A stretch of 64,000 bases of DNA from Curtobacterium sp. MCJR17_055 (GTDB taxonomy: Bacteria > Actinomycetota > Actinomycetes > Actinomycetales > Microbacteriaceae), in NCBI RefSeq assembly GCF_003224335.1, contig NZ_QKLF01000005.1, positions 310,001 to 374,000 on the forward strand, written 5' to 3'. The notes under the pieces are model-generated. The model saw only the letters and a program-made list of their open reading frames with translations, had not been told where the DNA came from and ran no database searches. The translations under genes and the position numbers were made by a program. This document shows, one piece after another, positions 17,318 to 25,006 of the stretch (position 1 is the first letter of the stretch; each line of letters begins with the position of its first letter).

Positions 17318-18643
17318 GTGCGTCCGTCACCGACGACCGTCCACCCGCCCACCGAGCCGCTCCCGATCAGCACGACACCGCCTCCGTGGCGGCGTTCCTT
17401 CATCGCGCTGTCGGTGCCGAACTTCCGGCTCTTCACCGCCACCAACCTGGTGGCGATGACGGCGGGGTGGATGCAGCGCATCGCGCAGGACTGGCTCGTG
17501 CTGCAGCTCACCGGCTCGGTCGCGCAGGTCGGCATCACGGTCGCCTGTCAGTTCACCCCGATGCTGCTGTTCGGGCTGCTCGGCGGGGTCTTCGTCGACC
17601 GGTACTCGAAGCGCGCGCTGATGATGATCACGCAGGGCGCCTTCGCGGTGCTGTCCCTGCTGCTCGCCGTCCTCACCCTGGCCGGGGTGGTGGAGGCGTG
17701 GCACATCTGGGTGATCGCGTTCCTGGTCGGCATGGTCACCGTGATCGACAACCCGGCGCGGCAGGTGTTCGTCACCGAGATCGTCGGTCACCAGCACCTC
17801 CGCAACGCGATCAGCGTCAACTCGTCGGTGTTCCAGCTCGGCGGGATGATCGGTCCGGCGTTGTCCGGCATCCTGCTCGTCGCCGTCGGGGCGGGGTGGT
17901 CGTTCGGCATCAACGCCGCCGCCTGTGTCGCGGTGGTCGTGACGCTGGGGTTCCTCCGCGTCTCCGAACTCCACCGCACACCGCCGGCCGCGCGGGCGAA
18001 GGGGCAGCTCGTCGAGGGGCTGCGGTACGCCGCCGCGAAGCCGACGATCATCGTGCCCGTCGTCCTGCTCGCGTTCTTCTCCGTCTTCGCGCTGACGATG
18101 CCCGTGCTGCTGTCCGCCTTCGCGTCCGACGTGTACGGCGTCGGGGCCGGCGGCTACGGCCTGTTCAACTCCGCGGTCGCGGTCGGCGCCCTGACCGGCG
18201 CAGTCCTCTCCACCCGGCGTGCCGTGGTCCGGCTCCGCACCATCGTCGGCGGGGTGTTCTGGACCGGGCTGTTGCTCGTGGTGGCCGGGTCGGCGCCGAC
18301 GATCGCGCCGTTCACCGTCCTGCTCGTCGTGGTCGGCCTGTCGCAGCTGCTCTTCATGACGGCGTCGAACTCGCTCGTCCAGCTGTCCTCGAACGTCGCG
18401 ATCCGTGGGCGGGTGATGTCGCTGTACGTGCTCGTGCTGCTCGGTGGTCAGGCGATCGGCGGCCCCGTCATGGGTCAGGTCGTCGACCGCTTCGGCGCGC
18501 ACGTCGGGATGATGGTCGCGGGCGGCGTGCCCGCCGCGGCCGCCACGGTGATCGCGTTCGTCCTCGCCCGACGCGGCGGCCTGCACCTGGAGATGCGGAT
18601 GCGTCACCACCTGCCGCTGCCGACCATCGTCGGCAACCGCTGA
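17318..18643 (+). CDS. Major facilitator superfamily exporter (EntS-like MFS_3)
   Basis: 441 residues with about 12 membrane segments. N-terminal FIALSVPNFRLFTATNLVAM and WMQRIAQDWLVLQLTGS are typical of the EntS/MFS_3 group, and the loop GGVFVDRYSKRALM between segments 2 and 3 is the MFS motif A. Likely a drug or siderophore exporter. The GTG at 17318 is chosen because the -10 (17266-17271) lies downstream of the alternative ATG at 17228, which would add 30 residues. Followed by a strong hairpin. Confidence 0.87.
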   Translation: MRPSPTTVHPPTEPLPISTTPPPWRRSFIALSVPNFRLFTATNLVAMTAGWMQRIAQDWLVLQLTGSVAQVGITVACQFTPMLLFGLLGGVFVDRYSKRALMMITQGAFAVLSLLLAVLTLAGVVEAWHIWVIAFLVGMVTVIDNPARQVFVTEIVGHQHLRNAISVNSSVFQLGGMIGPALSGILLVAVGAGWSFGINAAACVAVVVTLGFLRVSELHRTPPAARAKGQLVEGLRYAAAKPTIIVPVVLLAFFSVFALTMPVLLSAFASDVYGVGAGGYGLFNSAVAVGALTGAVLSTRRAVVRLRTIVGGVFWTGLLLVVAGSAPTIAPFTVLLVVVGLSQLLFMTASNSLVQLSSNVAIRGRVMSLYVLVLLGGQAIGGPVMGQVVDRFGAHVGMMVAGGVPAAAATVIAFVLARRGGLHLEMRMRHHLPLPTIVGNR

Positions 18644-18703
18644 CACGACGGACGGTGGGCCCACGCCGCCGGAACCGGACCGGCGCGCCAGCGGCCGGGC
18701 CGC

Positions 18704-18757
18704 CGTGACGGACGGAAGGCCCGTGACCAGCTGGTCACGGGCCTCCCGTCCGTCACG
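18704..18757. terminator. 27-bp near-perfect hairpin, bidirectional terminator
   Basis: Left arm 18704-18730 and right arm 18731-18757 are reverse complements except for one G-U pair, with no unpaired loop bases in the repeat itself. It lies between the MFS gene and the convergent oxidoreductase gene. No T-tract. The right arm contains GCCTCCCGTC, a recurring word in this window. Confidence 0.8.
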
Positions 18758-18778
18758 GGGTGACGCGAGCAGCTGCGC

Positions 18779-19426
18779 TCAGTAGGCGACGCCGAACCGC
18801 GCCTGGTGGTGCTTCGGCTCCTCGACCTCGTCGACGACCGCGATCGCGTAGTCGGCGCCCGAGATGTCCGAGTTGCCGTCGGCGTCGGTGAGGAGCACGT
18901 CGTCCGAGGTGCGGTACGTGCCGCGACGCTCCCCCGGGTTGTAGCTGCCGAAGGCGGCGGCGGGGCTGACGTAGAACCAGTCGACGTCGGTGCCACCCGC
19001 GCGGAGTGCCTCGAGGACCTGGCCGTGGCTCTTCGCCTCGCCCTTGAAGGCGTCGGGGAACTCGGCCGTGTCGTAGAGGGCCGGGCCGCCCTCGGCGACG
19101 AGCAGCGACCCGGCGCCGCCGACGATGCCGAGTCGTGCACCGGCAGCGGCCGCGGCGTCGACGAAGTGCTGGAACCGGTCCTTCAGCTCGGTGCCGTCCG
19201 ACTGGACCGCGTGCAGGGCGACGATGACGACGTCCGCGTCCTTCGTGACCTCGGTGACGAAACCGGCGTCGAACGCGTCCCCCCGCGCGAGCGTGAGGTG
19301 CTCGGCGGCGTCGAGCTTCGTGGTGTCACGCGCGACGGCGACGACCTCGTGCCCGCGGGAGAGGGCTTCGCGGACGATGGCGGACCCGGCGTACCCGGTG
19401 CCTCCGAAGACGACGATGGTGGACAT
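18779..19426 (-). CDS. NAD(P)-binding oxidoreductase of the NmrA/YwnB type
   Basis: 215 residues. N-terminal VVFGGTGYAGSAIVREAL is an atypical-SDR nucleotide site (GGTGxxG), followed by GHEVVAVARD. Later DADVVIVALHAV, RLGIVGGAGSL and DWFYVSPAAAFG fit NAD(P)H-binding proteins of the YwnB/NmrA group. AAGGAG eleven bases before the ATG. Divergent from an HxlR regulator with TTACT/AGTAA between them: HxlR regulators are commonly found beside a reductase they control in response to electrophiles. Confidence 0.9.
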   Translation of the reverse strand: MSTIVVFGGTGYAGSAIVREALSRGHEVVAVARDTTKLDAAEHLTLARGDAFDAGFVTEVTKDADVVIVALHAVQSDGTELKDRFQHFVDAAAAAGARLGIVGGAGSLLVAEGGPALYDTAEFPDAFKGEAKSHGQVLEALRAGGTDVDWFYVSPAAAFGSYNPGERRGTYRTSDDVLLTDADGNSDISGADYAIAVVDEVEEPKHHQARFGVAY

Positions 19427-19489
19427 GCGAGCTCCTTCGTGGTGGTGGTGCCGACGCGGTCGCGCGCCGTGCCACTCACTGTACGGGTG

Positions 19490-19506
19490 TTACTCTCTTC
19501 AAGTAA
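19490..19506. promoter_or_regulatory. Candidate HxlR operator
   Basis: TTACT (19490-19494) and AGTAA (19502-19506) form a dyad with seven bases between, in an AT-rich island between the divergent oxidoreductase and HxlR genes. A minus-strand TACAGT near 19479-19484 could be the oxidoreductase -10. Confidence 0.5.
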
Positions 19507-19539
19507 GTAGGCACCTCGTGGTGCGTGACGGAGGTCGGG

Positions 19540-19905
19540 ATGAGCGCGCTCGAGTACAGCCCCTACGCGGCGGACTGCCCCTCGCGGCAGCTCCTCGACC
19601 GGATCGGGGACCGCTGGAGCGTGCTGACGATCGGCGCCCTCGCGGACGGGCCTCGTCGGTACTCCGCCATCGCCACCCGGGTGCAGGGTGTGTCGCAGAA
19701 GATGCTCACGCAGACGCTCCGGGCCCTGGAACGTGACGGCTTCGTCACCCGGACGGTCTTCCCCGAGATCCCGCCGCACGTGGAGTACGAGCTCACCGAC
19801 ACCGGCCGGTCGCTCCGCGCCGTGCTCGTGCCGCTCGAACAGTGGGCGATCGACCACATGGACGGCGTCGCCGAAGCGCGCTCGGGGTACGACTCCGGCT
19901 CCTGA
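19540..19905 (+). CDS. HxlR-family transcriptional regulator
   Basis: 121 residues. CPSRQLLDRIGDRWSVLTIGAL with the single N-terminal Cys at residue 13 is diagnostic for HxlR-type winged-helix regulators, where that Cys can be a redox sensor. Then RYSAIATRVQGVSQKMLTQTLRALERDGFVTR is the recognition region and EYELTDTGRSL the wing. GGAGG lies five bases before the ATG at 19540. Likely controls the divergent reductase gene and perhaps the quinone-reductase gene 49 bp downstream. Confidence 0.94.
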   Translation: MSALEYSPYAADCPSRQLLDRIGDRWSVLTIGALADGPRRYSAIATRVQGVSQKMLTQTLRALERDGFVTRTVFPEIPPHVEYELTDTGRSLRAVLVPLEQWAIDHMDGVAEARSGYDSGS

Positions 19906-19954
19906 CCGCGCCCGGTCTGGAATCGTCGCGGACCGCGGGTGGTTGCGTGGAGGC

Positions 19955-20986
19955 ATGCGATCGATCGTCTACTCCCAGCCCGGAACGTCAGCCGTCCTCT
20001 CCCTCGCCGACCGTCCGGTCCCCGAGCCCGGTGCCGGTGAGGTCCGCGTCCGCGTCGTCGTCTCCGGGGTGAACCCCACCGACTGGAAGGCACGACAGGG
20101 CGGCACGTACGGCGACGGCCTGCCGTTCCCGGAGATCACGCCGAACCAGGACGGTGCCGGCGTCGTCGACGCGGTCGGCGACGGCGTCGAGGGCCTGTCC
20201 GTCGGTGACCGCGTCTGGCTGTTCATGGCCGCCGCGTCCCGCCCGACCGGCACCGCGCAGGAGTTCACCGTCGTGCCCGCCGCCCGCGTCGTCCCGCTCC
20301 CGGAGGGCGTCTCGTTCGACGTCGGTGCCAGCCTCGGCGTGCCGGCGATGACCGCGCACCGTGCGCTCACCGTGCACGAGGACGGCCCGACCCGCCTCTC
20401 GCCCGGTGCCCTTTCCGGCAAGACCGTGCTCGTCGCCGGCGGCGCGGGGGCCGTGGGACACGCCGCGATCCAGCTCGCCAGCTGGGCCGGCGCCACCGTC
20501 GTCGCCACGGTCAGCTCGGAGGACAAGGCGGCCCTCGCCACGGCGGCCGGGGCCCACCACACGGTGAACTACCGCGAGGACGGCGCCGCCGACCGGATCC
20601 GCTCGATCGCCCCGGACGGCGTGGACATCGTCGTCGAGGTGTCGATCCCGGCGAACGCCGACCTCGACGCTGCGGTCCTGGCGAACCACGGCGTCGTCTC
20701 GATGTACGCGGACAACGGCGGAGACGCGGCATCGATCCCGGTGCGGCCGAACATGGGCATCAACGCGCGCTACCAGTTCCTGCTGCTGTACACGATCGGC
20801 GACGCCGCCCTCGCCGCCGCTGCCGAGGACATCACCGCCGCGCTGCGCGACGGTGTCCTGCCGGTCGGCGAGGAGGCCGGGCTCGCGCTGATCCGCTTCC
20901 CGCTCGAGGAGACCGCAGCAGCGCACGACGCGGTGCAGGGCGACGCGGTCGGCAAGGTGCTCATCGACGTGCAGTCGGCGGAGTAG
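19955..20986 (+). CDS. MDR-family NADPH:quinone reductase-like oxidoreductase
   Basis: 343 residues. Alcohol-dehydrogenase-like N-terminal domain (GVNPTDWKARQGG, NQDGAGVVDAVGDGV) without the zinc-binding Cys/His set, then a Rossmann domain with VLVAGGAGAVGHAAIQLA near residues 155-172. This is the zeta-crystallin/QOR pattern: two-electron reduction of quinones or enones with NADPH. Located 49 bp after the HxlR gene on the same strand, so cotranscription is likely and an electrophile-response role is plausible. Confidence 0.92.
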   Translation: MRSIVYSQPGTSAVLSLADRPVPEPGAGEVRVRVVVSGVNPTDWKARQGGTYGDGLPFPEITPNQDGAGVVDAVGDGVEGLSVGDRVWLFMAAASRPTGTAQEFTVVPAARVVPLPEGVSFDVGASLGVPAMTAHRALTVHEDGPTRLSPGALSGKTVLVAGGAGAVGHAAIQLASWAGATVVATVSSEDKAALATAAGAHHTVNYREDGAADRIRSIAPDGVDIVVEVSIPANADLDAAVLANHGVVSMYADNGGDAASIPVRPNMGINARYQFLLLYTIGDAALAAAAEDITAALRDGVLPVGEEAGLALIRFPLEETAAAHDAVQGDAVGKVLIDVQSAE

Positions 20987-21062
20987 GCCGCGCCGGGACG
21001 GACGGGAGGCACCGCGCGGCGGGGTGCCGCCGCACCCCGTCCCGTGGTGCCCTTCGGCGCTG

Positions 21063-21120
21063 CACAACGAGAACCGGCTCGAACCGCGGATGTCCGCGGT
21101 TCGAGCCGGTTCTCGTTGTG
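21063..21120. terminator. 28-bp perfect hairpin
   Basis: 21063-21090 and 21093-21120 are exact reverse complements with a two-base loop (TG). It sits after the quinone-reductase gene. It is far longer than an ordinary terminator and has no T-tract. Confidence 0.75.
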
Positions 21121-21243
21121 CCGGTCCGGGCGGCTCCGGGAGGCGCGGGGCGGTGGCGATCCGAGCCTCCCGTCCGGCGCGTGGTCGGGTCCGGCAGGAC
21201 CGACGCAGTACGCGTTCATCGGCGGGGTTGGTAAGCAGGAGGC

Positions 21244-22128
21244 ATGACCGACGCCGCAGCGCCCCTCCCCACCCCCACGCCCGGAACCAGAGCAGTCGTC
21301 CTCGGAGGTGGTGGCGTCGCCGGCATCGCCTGGGAGCTCGGCGTCCTGTCGGCCCTCGAGGACGCCGGGGTCGACCTCGGTGCGGCGGACCTGGTGGTCG
21401 GCACGAGCGCCGGCAGCGTCGTCGGCACCTTCCTCCGCAGCGGCGGCGTGCGCGGTGCCTACGAGCAGCAGCTGAGCCCGCTCCCGACCACCTACGAAGA
21501 GCCCGCGCGCGTCGATGCCGCCGAGTTCGAGCAGCGCTTCGCGGCGGCACTGCAGGGAGCCACCTCGGAGCAGGACGCCCGTGCGCGTCTCGGAGCCGCC
21601 GCGCAGCAGATCACCTCCGGACAGAGCGACGACGAACGCGTTGCGACCTTCCGCGACACGCTGCCCACGACCGCGTGGCCGGACCGGCCCTACGCGGTGA
21701 CCGCGGTGGACGCCGTCGACGGGACCTTCCGGGTGCTCCGCGCCGAGGACGGCGTGCCGCTCGAACGTGCCGTCGCCGCGAGCTGCTCTGTCCCGCTGGT
21801 CTGGTCTCCGGTGCGGATCGACGAGCATCCGTACATCGACGGCGGCATGCGCTCGGCGACCAACGCGGACGTCGCGGCCGGGTACGAGCGGGTGCTCGTG
21901 ATCGCCTGCAGCCCCGAGGGGCCGTCACCGCTCGGGCCGTGGCTCGACCGTGCGGTCACCTCGTTGCGGGACGCCGGTTCGCGGGTCGAGGTCCTCGTCG
22001 CGGACGAGGCGTCGCAGCGGGCCTTCGGAACGAACTCACTGGCGCTGTCGACGCAGCGGCCGTCGGCGGAGGCCGGACGCGCGCAGGCCGAGCCGGTGGC
22101 GGAGCGCATCGGCGCGTTCTGGGCCTGA
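21244..22128 (+). CDS. Patatin-like phospholipase family protein
   Basis: 294 residues. The oxyanion loop GGGGVAG (21-27), the nucleophile elbow GTSAG with Ser55 (53-57) and the catalytic Asp199 in IDGGMRS complete the Ser-Asp dyad of bacterial patatins. Cytosolic by sequence; no signal peptide. A lipid acyl hydrolase is expected; the physiological lipid is unknown. TAAGCA lies six bases before the ATG, overlapping a purine-rich GGAGG that is too close for a standard ribosome site. Confidence 0.93.
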   Translation: MTDAAAPLPTPTPGTRAVVLGGGGVAGIAWELGVLSALEDAGVDLGAADLVVGTSAGSVVGTFLRSGGVRGAYEQQLSPLPTTYEEPARVDAAEFEQRFAAALQGATSEQDARARLGAAAQQITSGQSDDERVATFRDTLPTTAWPDRPYAVTAVDAVDGTFRVLRAEDGVPLERAVAASCSVPLVWSPVRIDEHPYIDGGMRSATNADVAAGYERVLVIACSPEGPSPLGPWLDRAVTSLRDAGSRVEVLVADEASQRAFGTNSLALSTQRPSAEAGRAQAEPVAERIGAFWA

Positions 22129-22207
22129 GCTGACGAGCGGGCGACGAGCGACCGGCGCCGGGCCGACGACCGGGCGACGGCGGTCATCTGCCACCTGGTC
22201 CAGCAGG

Positions 22208-23401
22208 TCAGACGAACGCGGCCTGCCCCGTCACGGCGCGGCCGACGATGAGCGTGTTGACCTCGCGGGTGCCCTCGTACGAGTAGATGGCCTCGGCGTC
22301 GGCGAAGAACCGGGCGACGCCCTTGTCGAGGACGATGCCGTTGCCGCCCTGGACCTCGCGGCACCAGCCGACGGTCTCGCGCATCTTCGCCGTGGCGAAC
22401 GCCTTCGCCATCGCCGAGTGCTCGTCGCCGCCGAGGCCCTGGTCCTGCAGCGCGGACGCCTGGGTGCACAGGGCGATCGACGCGGTGATGTTCATGAGGG
22501 ACTTCACGAGCAGGTCCTGGATGAGCTGGTGCGACGCGATCGGCTTGCCGAACTGCTCGCGCTCCCGGGCGTAGCGCAGGGCGGCCTCGTAGGCGCCGAC
22601 CGAGATGCCGACGGCCTGCCAGGCGACCTCGGTGCGGGTCAGGCGGAGCACCGCAGCCGTGGACCGGAACGAGTCGGCGCGCTGCAGGCGACGGGCCTCC
22701 GGGACGCGGACGTCCTCGAGGGTGATGTCGGCGTTCTGCACCGACCGGAGTGCGATCTTGTCCTCGATCTTCGTCGCGGTGAACCCCGGGGTGTCGGAGG
22801 TGACGAGGAAGCCCTTGACCTGGTTGTCCGCCTCGTCCTTCGCCCAGATGACGACGACGTCCGCGAAGGTGGCGTTGCCGATCCAGCGCTTCGAGCCGTT
22901 GAGCACCCAGGTGTCCCCCTCGCGCCGGGCGGTGGTGCGGAGGCCGCGGGCGGAGTCGCTGCCGGAGAGCGGTTCGGTCAGTCCGAACGCCCCGACGACC
23001 TCCCCGGAGGCCATGCGCGGCAACCACTCACGCTGCTGCTCGTCGCTGCCCGCGACCGCGATCGAGTTCATCGCGAGACCGGACTGCACGCCGATGAAGG
23101 TCGCGACGCCGGCGTCGACCCGACCGAGTTCGAGGGCCGCCCACCCGCGGTACACCGCGGAGTTCTCGAACTGCCGGACGAGCGGCACGCCGGGGCCGTA
23201 CATGCCGAGCTCGGCGAGCGGCGCGATGACCTGCGTCGGGAACTCGGCGCGGGCCCAGTACTCGTCCACGATCGGCGCGACGTCGCGCTCGAGGTACTCG
23301 CGGAGCTCGCCGAGGGAGGCGCGTTCCTGGTCGGTCAGCTGCTCCTGGAACCGGTAGAAGTCGGATTCCAGCAGGGGCGTTCCCGCGACCGTCGTTGACA
23401 T
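22208..23401 (-). CDS. Acyl-CoA dehydrogenase, glutaryl-CoA dehydrogenase-like
   Basis: 397 residues, full length for the family. Seen: FGLTEPLSGSDSARGLRTTA (substrate/FAD binding), RWIGNATFADVVVIWAKD, REQFGKPIASHQLIQDLL, CREVQGGNGIVLD and the catalytic Glu376 in YSYEGTREVNTLIVGRAVTG, the last being the glutaryl-CoA dehydrogenase signature. Decarboxylating activity is likely but not proven. The ATG is seven bases after CATCGT (minus strand). Divergent from a QsdR-like TetR regulator. Confidence 0.92.
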   Translation of the reverse strand: MSTTVAGTPLLESDFYRFQEQLTDQERASLGELREYLERDVAPIVDEYWARAEFPTQVIAPLAELGMYGPGVPLVRQFENSAVYRGWAALELGRVDAGVATFIGVQSGLAMNSIAVAGSDEQQREWLPRMASGEVVGAFGLTEPLSGSDSARGLRTTARREGDTWVLNGSKRWIGNATFADVVVIWAKDEADNQVKGFLVTSDTPGFTATKIEDKIALRSVQNADITLEDVRVPEARRLQRADSFRSTAAVLRLTRTEVAWQAVGISVGAYEAALRYAREREQFGKPIASHQLIQDLLVKSLMNITASIALCTQASALQDQGLGGDEHSAMAKAFATAKMRETVGWCREVQGGNGIVLDKGVARFFADAEAIYSYEGTREVNTLIVGRAVTGQAAFV

Positions 23402-23406
23402 GGACC

Positions 23407-23434
23407 CAACGATGCATCATTCTCGGAAACGTTG
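23407..23434. promoter_or_regulatory. Candidate TetR operator between divergent genes
   Basis: CAACG (23407-23411) and CGTTG (23430-23434) form outer arms; inside is the palindrome GATGCATC (23411-23418). It overlaps the first bases upstream of the acyl-CoA dehydrogenase start, a repressor position. Confidence 0.5.
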
Positions 23435-23465
23435 CAAGACGACGTCGACGACTTCGGGGGGAACC

Positions 23466-24092
23466 GTGAGCAAGCAGCCACTCGGCGCCCTCGGGTCGGC
23501 GCTCGTCCCGAGCGCGCTCGCCACGCGCCTGGAGGCCCACCCCGACGCCCAGCGCGCGTTCCGTTCCGCACGTCATGCCTTCATCGACGGGGCACGCGTC
23601 GACATGCAGGCCCTCGCGTCCTCGCTCGGCGTCGACCGGACCTCGCTGTTCCGCTGGGTCGGCAACCGCGACCAGCTGCTGTCCGAGATCCTCTGGTCAC
23701 TGGCCGTCCCGACGCTCGACGCCGCCGGCCGAGCAGCGGCACCGTCGGGAGCGGCACGCATCGTCGACGTCCTCGACCACTTCACCGCGGACCTGATCCG
23801 GGCGCCGTACTTCCGCGCGTTCCTGACCCGCGAGCCGGCCCGGGCCCTGCGACTCCTGACGACGACCGACAGCGACGTGCAGCGGCGCTTCGTCGCCGTG
23901 GTCTCGACCCTGGTCGCCGCCGAGCAGGAGTCGGGGGCCTTCGACCCGGCGCCACTCTCCCCCGAGGAACTCGGTCGACTGCTCGTCCGCGTCTCGGAGT
24001 CGTTCACCTACGCGGACCTGATCTCCGGCGAGACCCCGGACCCCGAGCGGGCACGCACGACGTTCGAGTACATCCTGCGCCCTGTGCGGTGA
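23466..24092 (+). CDS. TetR-family regulator, QsdR-like
   Basis: 208 residues from a GTG with a G-run eight bases upstream. Helix-turn-helix near 30-75: FIDGARVDMQALASSLGVDRTSLFRWVGNRDQLLSEILW. The form LGVDRTSLFRWVGNRDQLL is typical of QsdR-like TetR proteins, whose founding member controls a lactone catabolic operon in Rhodococcus. C-terminal ligand domain with conserved Arg/Leu pattern ALRLLTTTDSDVQRRF. Likely controls the divergent acyl-CoA dehydrogenase. Confidence 0.88.
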   Translation: MSKQPLGALGSALVPSALATRLEAHPDAQRAFRSARHAFIDGARVDMQALASSLGVDRTSLFRWVGNRDQLLSEILWSLAVPTLDAAGRAAAPSGAARIVDVLDHFTADLIRAPYFRAFLTREPARALRLLTTTDSDVQRRFVAVVSTLVAAEQESGAFDPAPLSPEELGRLLVRVSESFTYADLISGETPDPERARTTFEYILRPVR

Positions 24093-24105
24093 CCGCCGCG
24101 GGTGG

Positions 24106-24546
24106 TCAGCTGCGGACGGCCGCCAGTTCCAGGTTGATGTCGTCCGGGTCCTGCACGGACAGGATCACCATGCCGGCGTCTCCGAGGTCGGTCACCTCGC
24201 CGTGCTCGACACCGGCGGCGTCGAGCCGGGCGGCCGCCTCGTGCAGCTCGTCGACCGATCCGACCATGAAGCTCACGTGGTCGAGACCGACCGTGTCCGG
24301 GTCGAACCGCTGGCCGCTCGGAGCGACGGGGCGGAGGCCGAAGAGCTGGTCCCCGACCGGGAAGATGCAGCCGCCGTAGAGCCGCTCACGGTCCTCGGTG
24401 ATCCCGGGCTCACCGGCGTGCTCGCTGAAGTCCATCGCGGGCTCGACGCCGAACAGCTGCTGGTAGAACGCCTTGCTGCGGACGATGTCGGTGACGGTCA
24501 CGCGGACGTGCGCCAGTGCGATGGGTCGAGCGATCGGGTCGGTCAT
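24106..24546 (-). CDS. VOC-superfamily (glyoxalase-like) protein
   Basis: 146 residues. LAHVRVTVTDIVRSKAFYQQLFGVEP opens the first beta-alpha-beta unit with a metal-ligand-position His; GLDHVSFMVGSVDELHEAAARL opens the second; the final DPDDINLEL supplies a Glu/Asp. This is a dioxygenase or glyoxalase fold with unassigned substrate. GAGGAG lies eight bases before the ATG. Convergent with the TetR gene, with 13 bp between. Confidence 0.88.
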   Translation of the reverse strand: MTDPIARPIALAHVRVTVTDIVRSKAFYQQLFGVEPAMDFSEHAGEPGITEDRERLYGGCIFPVGDQLFGLRPVAPSGQRFDPDTVGLDHVSFMVGSVDELHEAAARLDAAGVEHGEVTDLGDAGMVILSVQDPDDINLELAAVRS

Positions 24547-24699
24547 GTGGGGCTCCTCGGGTGTACCGGCAGGGTGGCCGGGTCGTCGTCGCTGTACGAC
24601 GTGGATCCGAGGCAACGCCGGACACCTGACTGTGCGCACCGACCGTGCGGCGAGCGGACAGGTCGGGCCGACGGGCCGGTACAGCAGCGGGTCAGCGGC

Positions 24700-24855
24700 T
24701 CAGCGGAACCCGTCGTCGTCGGGGAAGGAGCGCGGCACACCGTGGCCCGCGCACCGGTCACGACGACGGACGCCGCGGAAGACCTCACGGACGTGCTCAC
24801 CGCACCCGGTCCATGTCGCCTTCCCACACACCAGGCACTGCACCGATTCACACAT
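24700..24855 (-). CDS. Small cysteine-rich (zinc-ribbon-like) protein, 51 aa
   Basis: Sequence MCESVQCLVCGKATWTGCGE continues to a second half with one more Cys and a His (DRCAGHG). Cys2, Cys7, Cys10, Cys18 and Cys35 with nearby histidines suggest a bound zinc. The CxxC-GKATWxGCGxHV core is a pattern I recall in many short actinobacterial hypothetical proteins. The ATG lies six bases after TACAAC, a leaderless-type arrangement. No neighbour in the same unit. Function unknown. Confidence 0.75.
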   Translation of the reverse strand: MCESVQCLVCGKATWTGCGEHVREVFRGVRRRDRCAGHGVPRSFPDDDGFR

Positions 24856-24936
24856 GAACCTGTTGTACCGAGGGGTCGCCGAAGGCCGATCCGGACAGCG
24901 CTCACCGGCTGGCCGGGCATCATCCGCCACACTGCA

Positions 24937-24980
24937 GGACGGACACGGCACCGCGTGGAAGCGAGGGGCCGTGTCCGTCC
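24937..24980. terminator. Hairpin downstream of putA
   Basis: GGACGGACACGGC (24937-24949) pairs perfectly with GCCGTGTCCGTCC (24968-24980), 13 bp, 26 bases beyond the putA stop codon on the minus strand. The rest of 24856-25006 shows no gene. Confidence 0.6.
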
Positions 24981-25006
24981 GGAGGGGTCGTACTGGCGAG
25001 CAGCCG

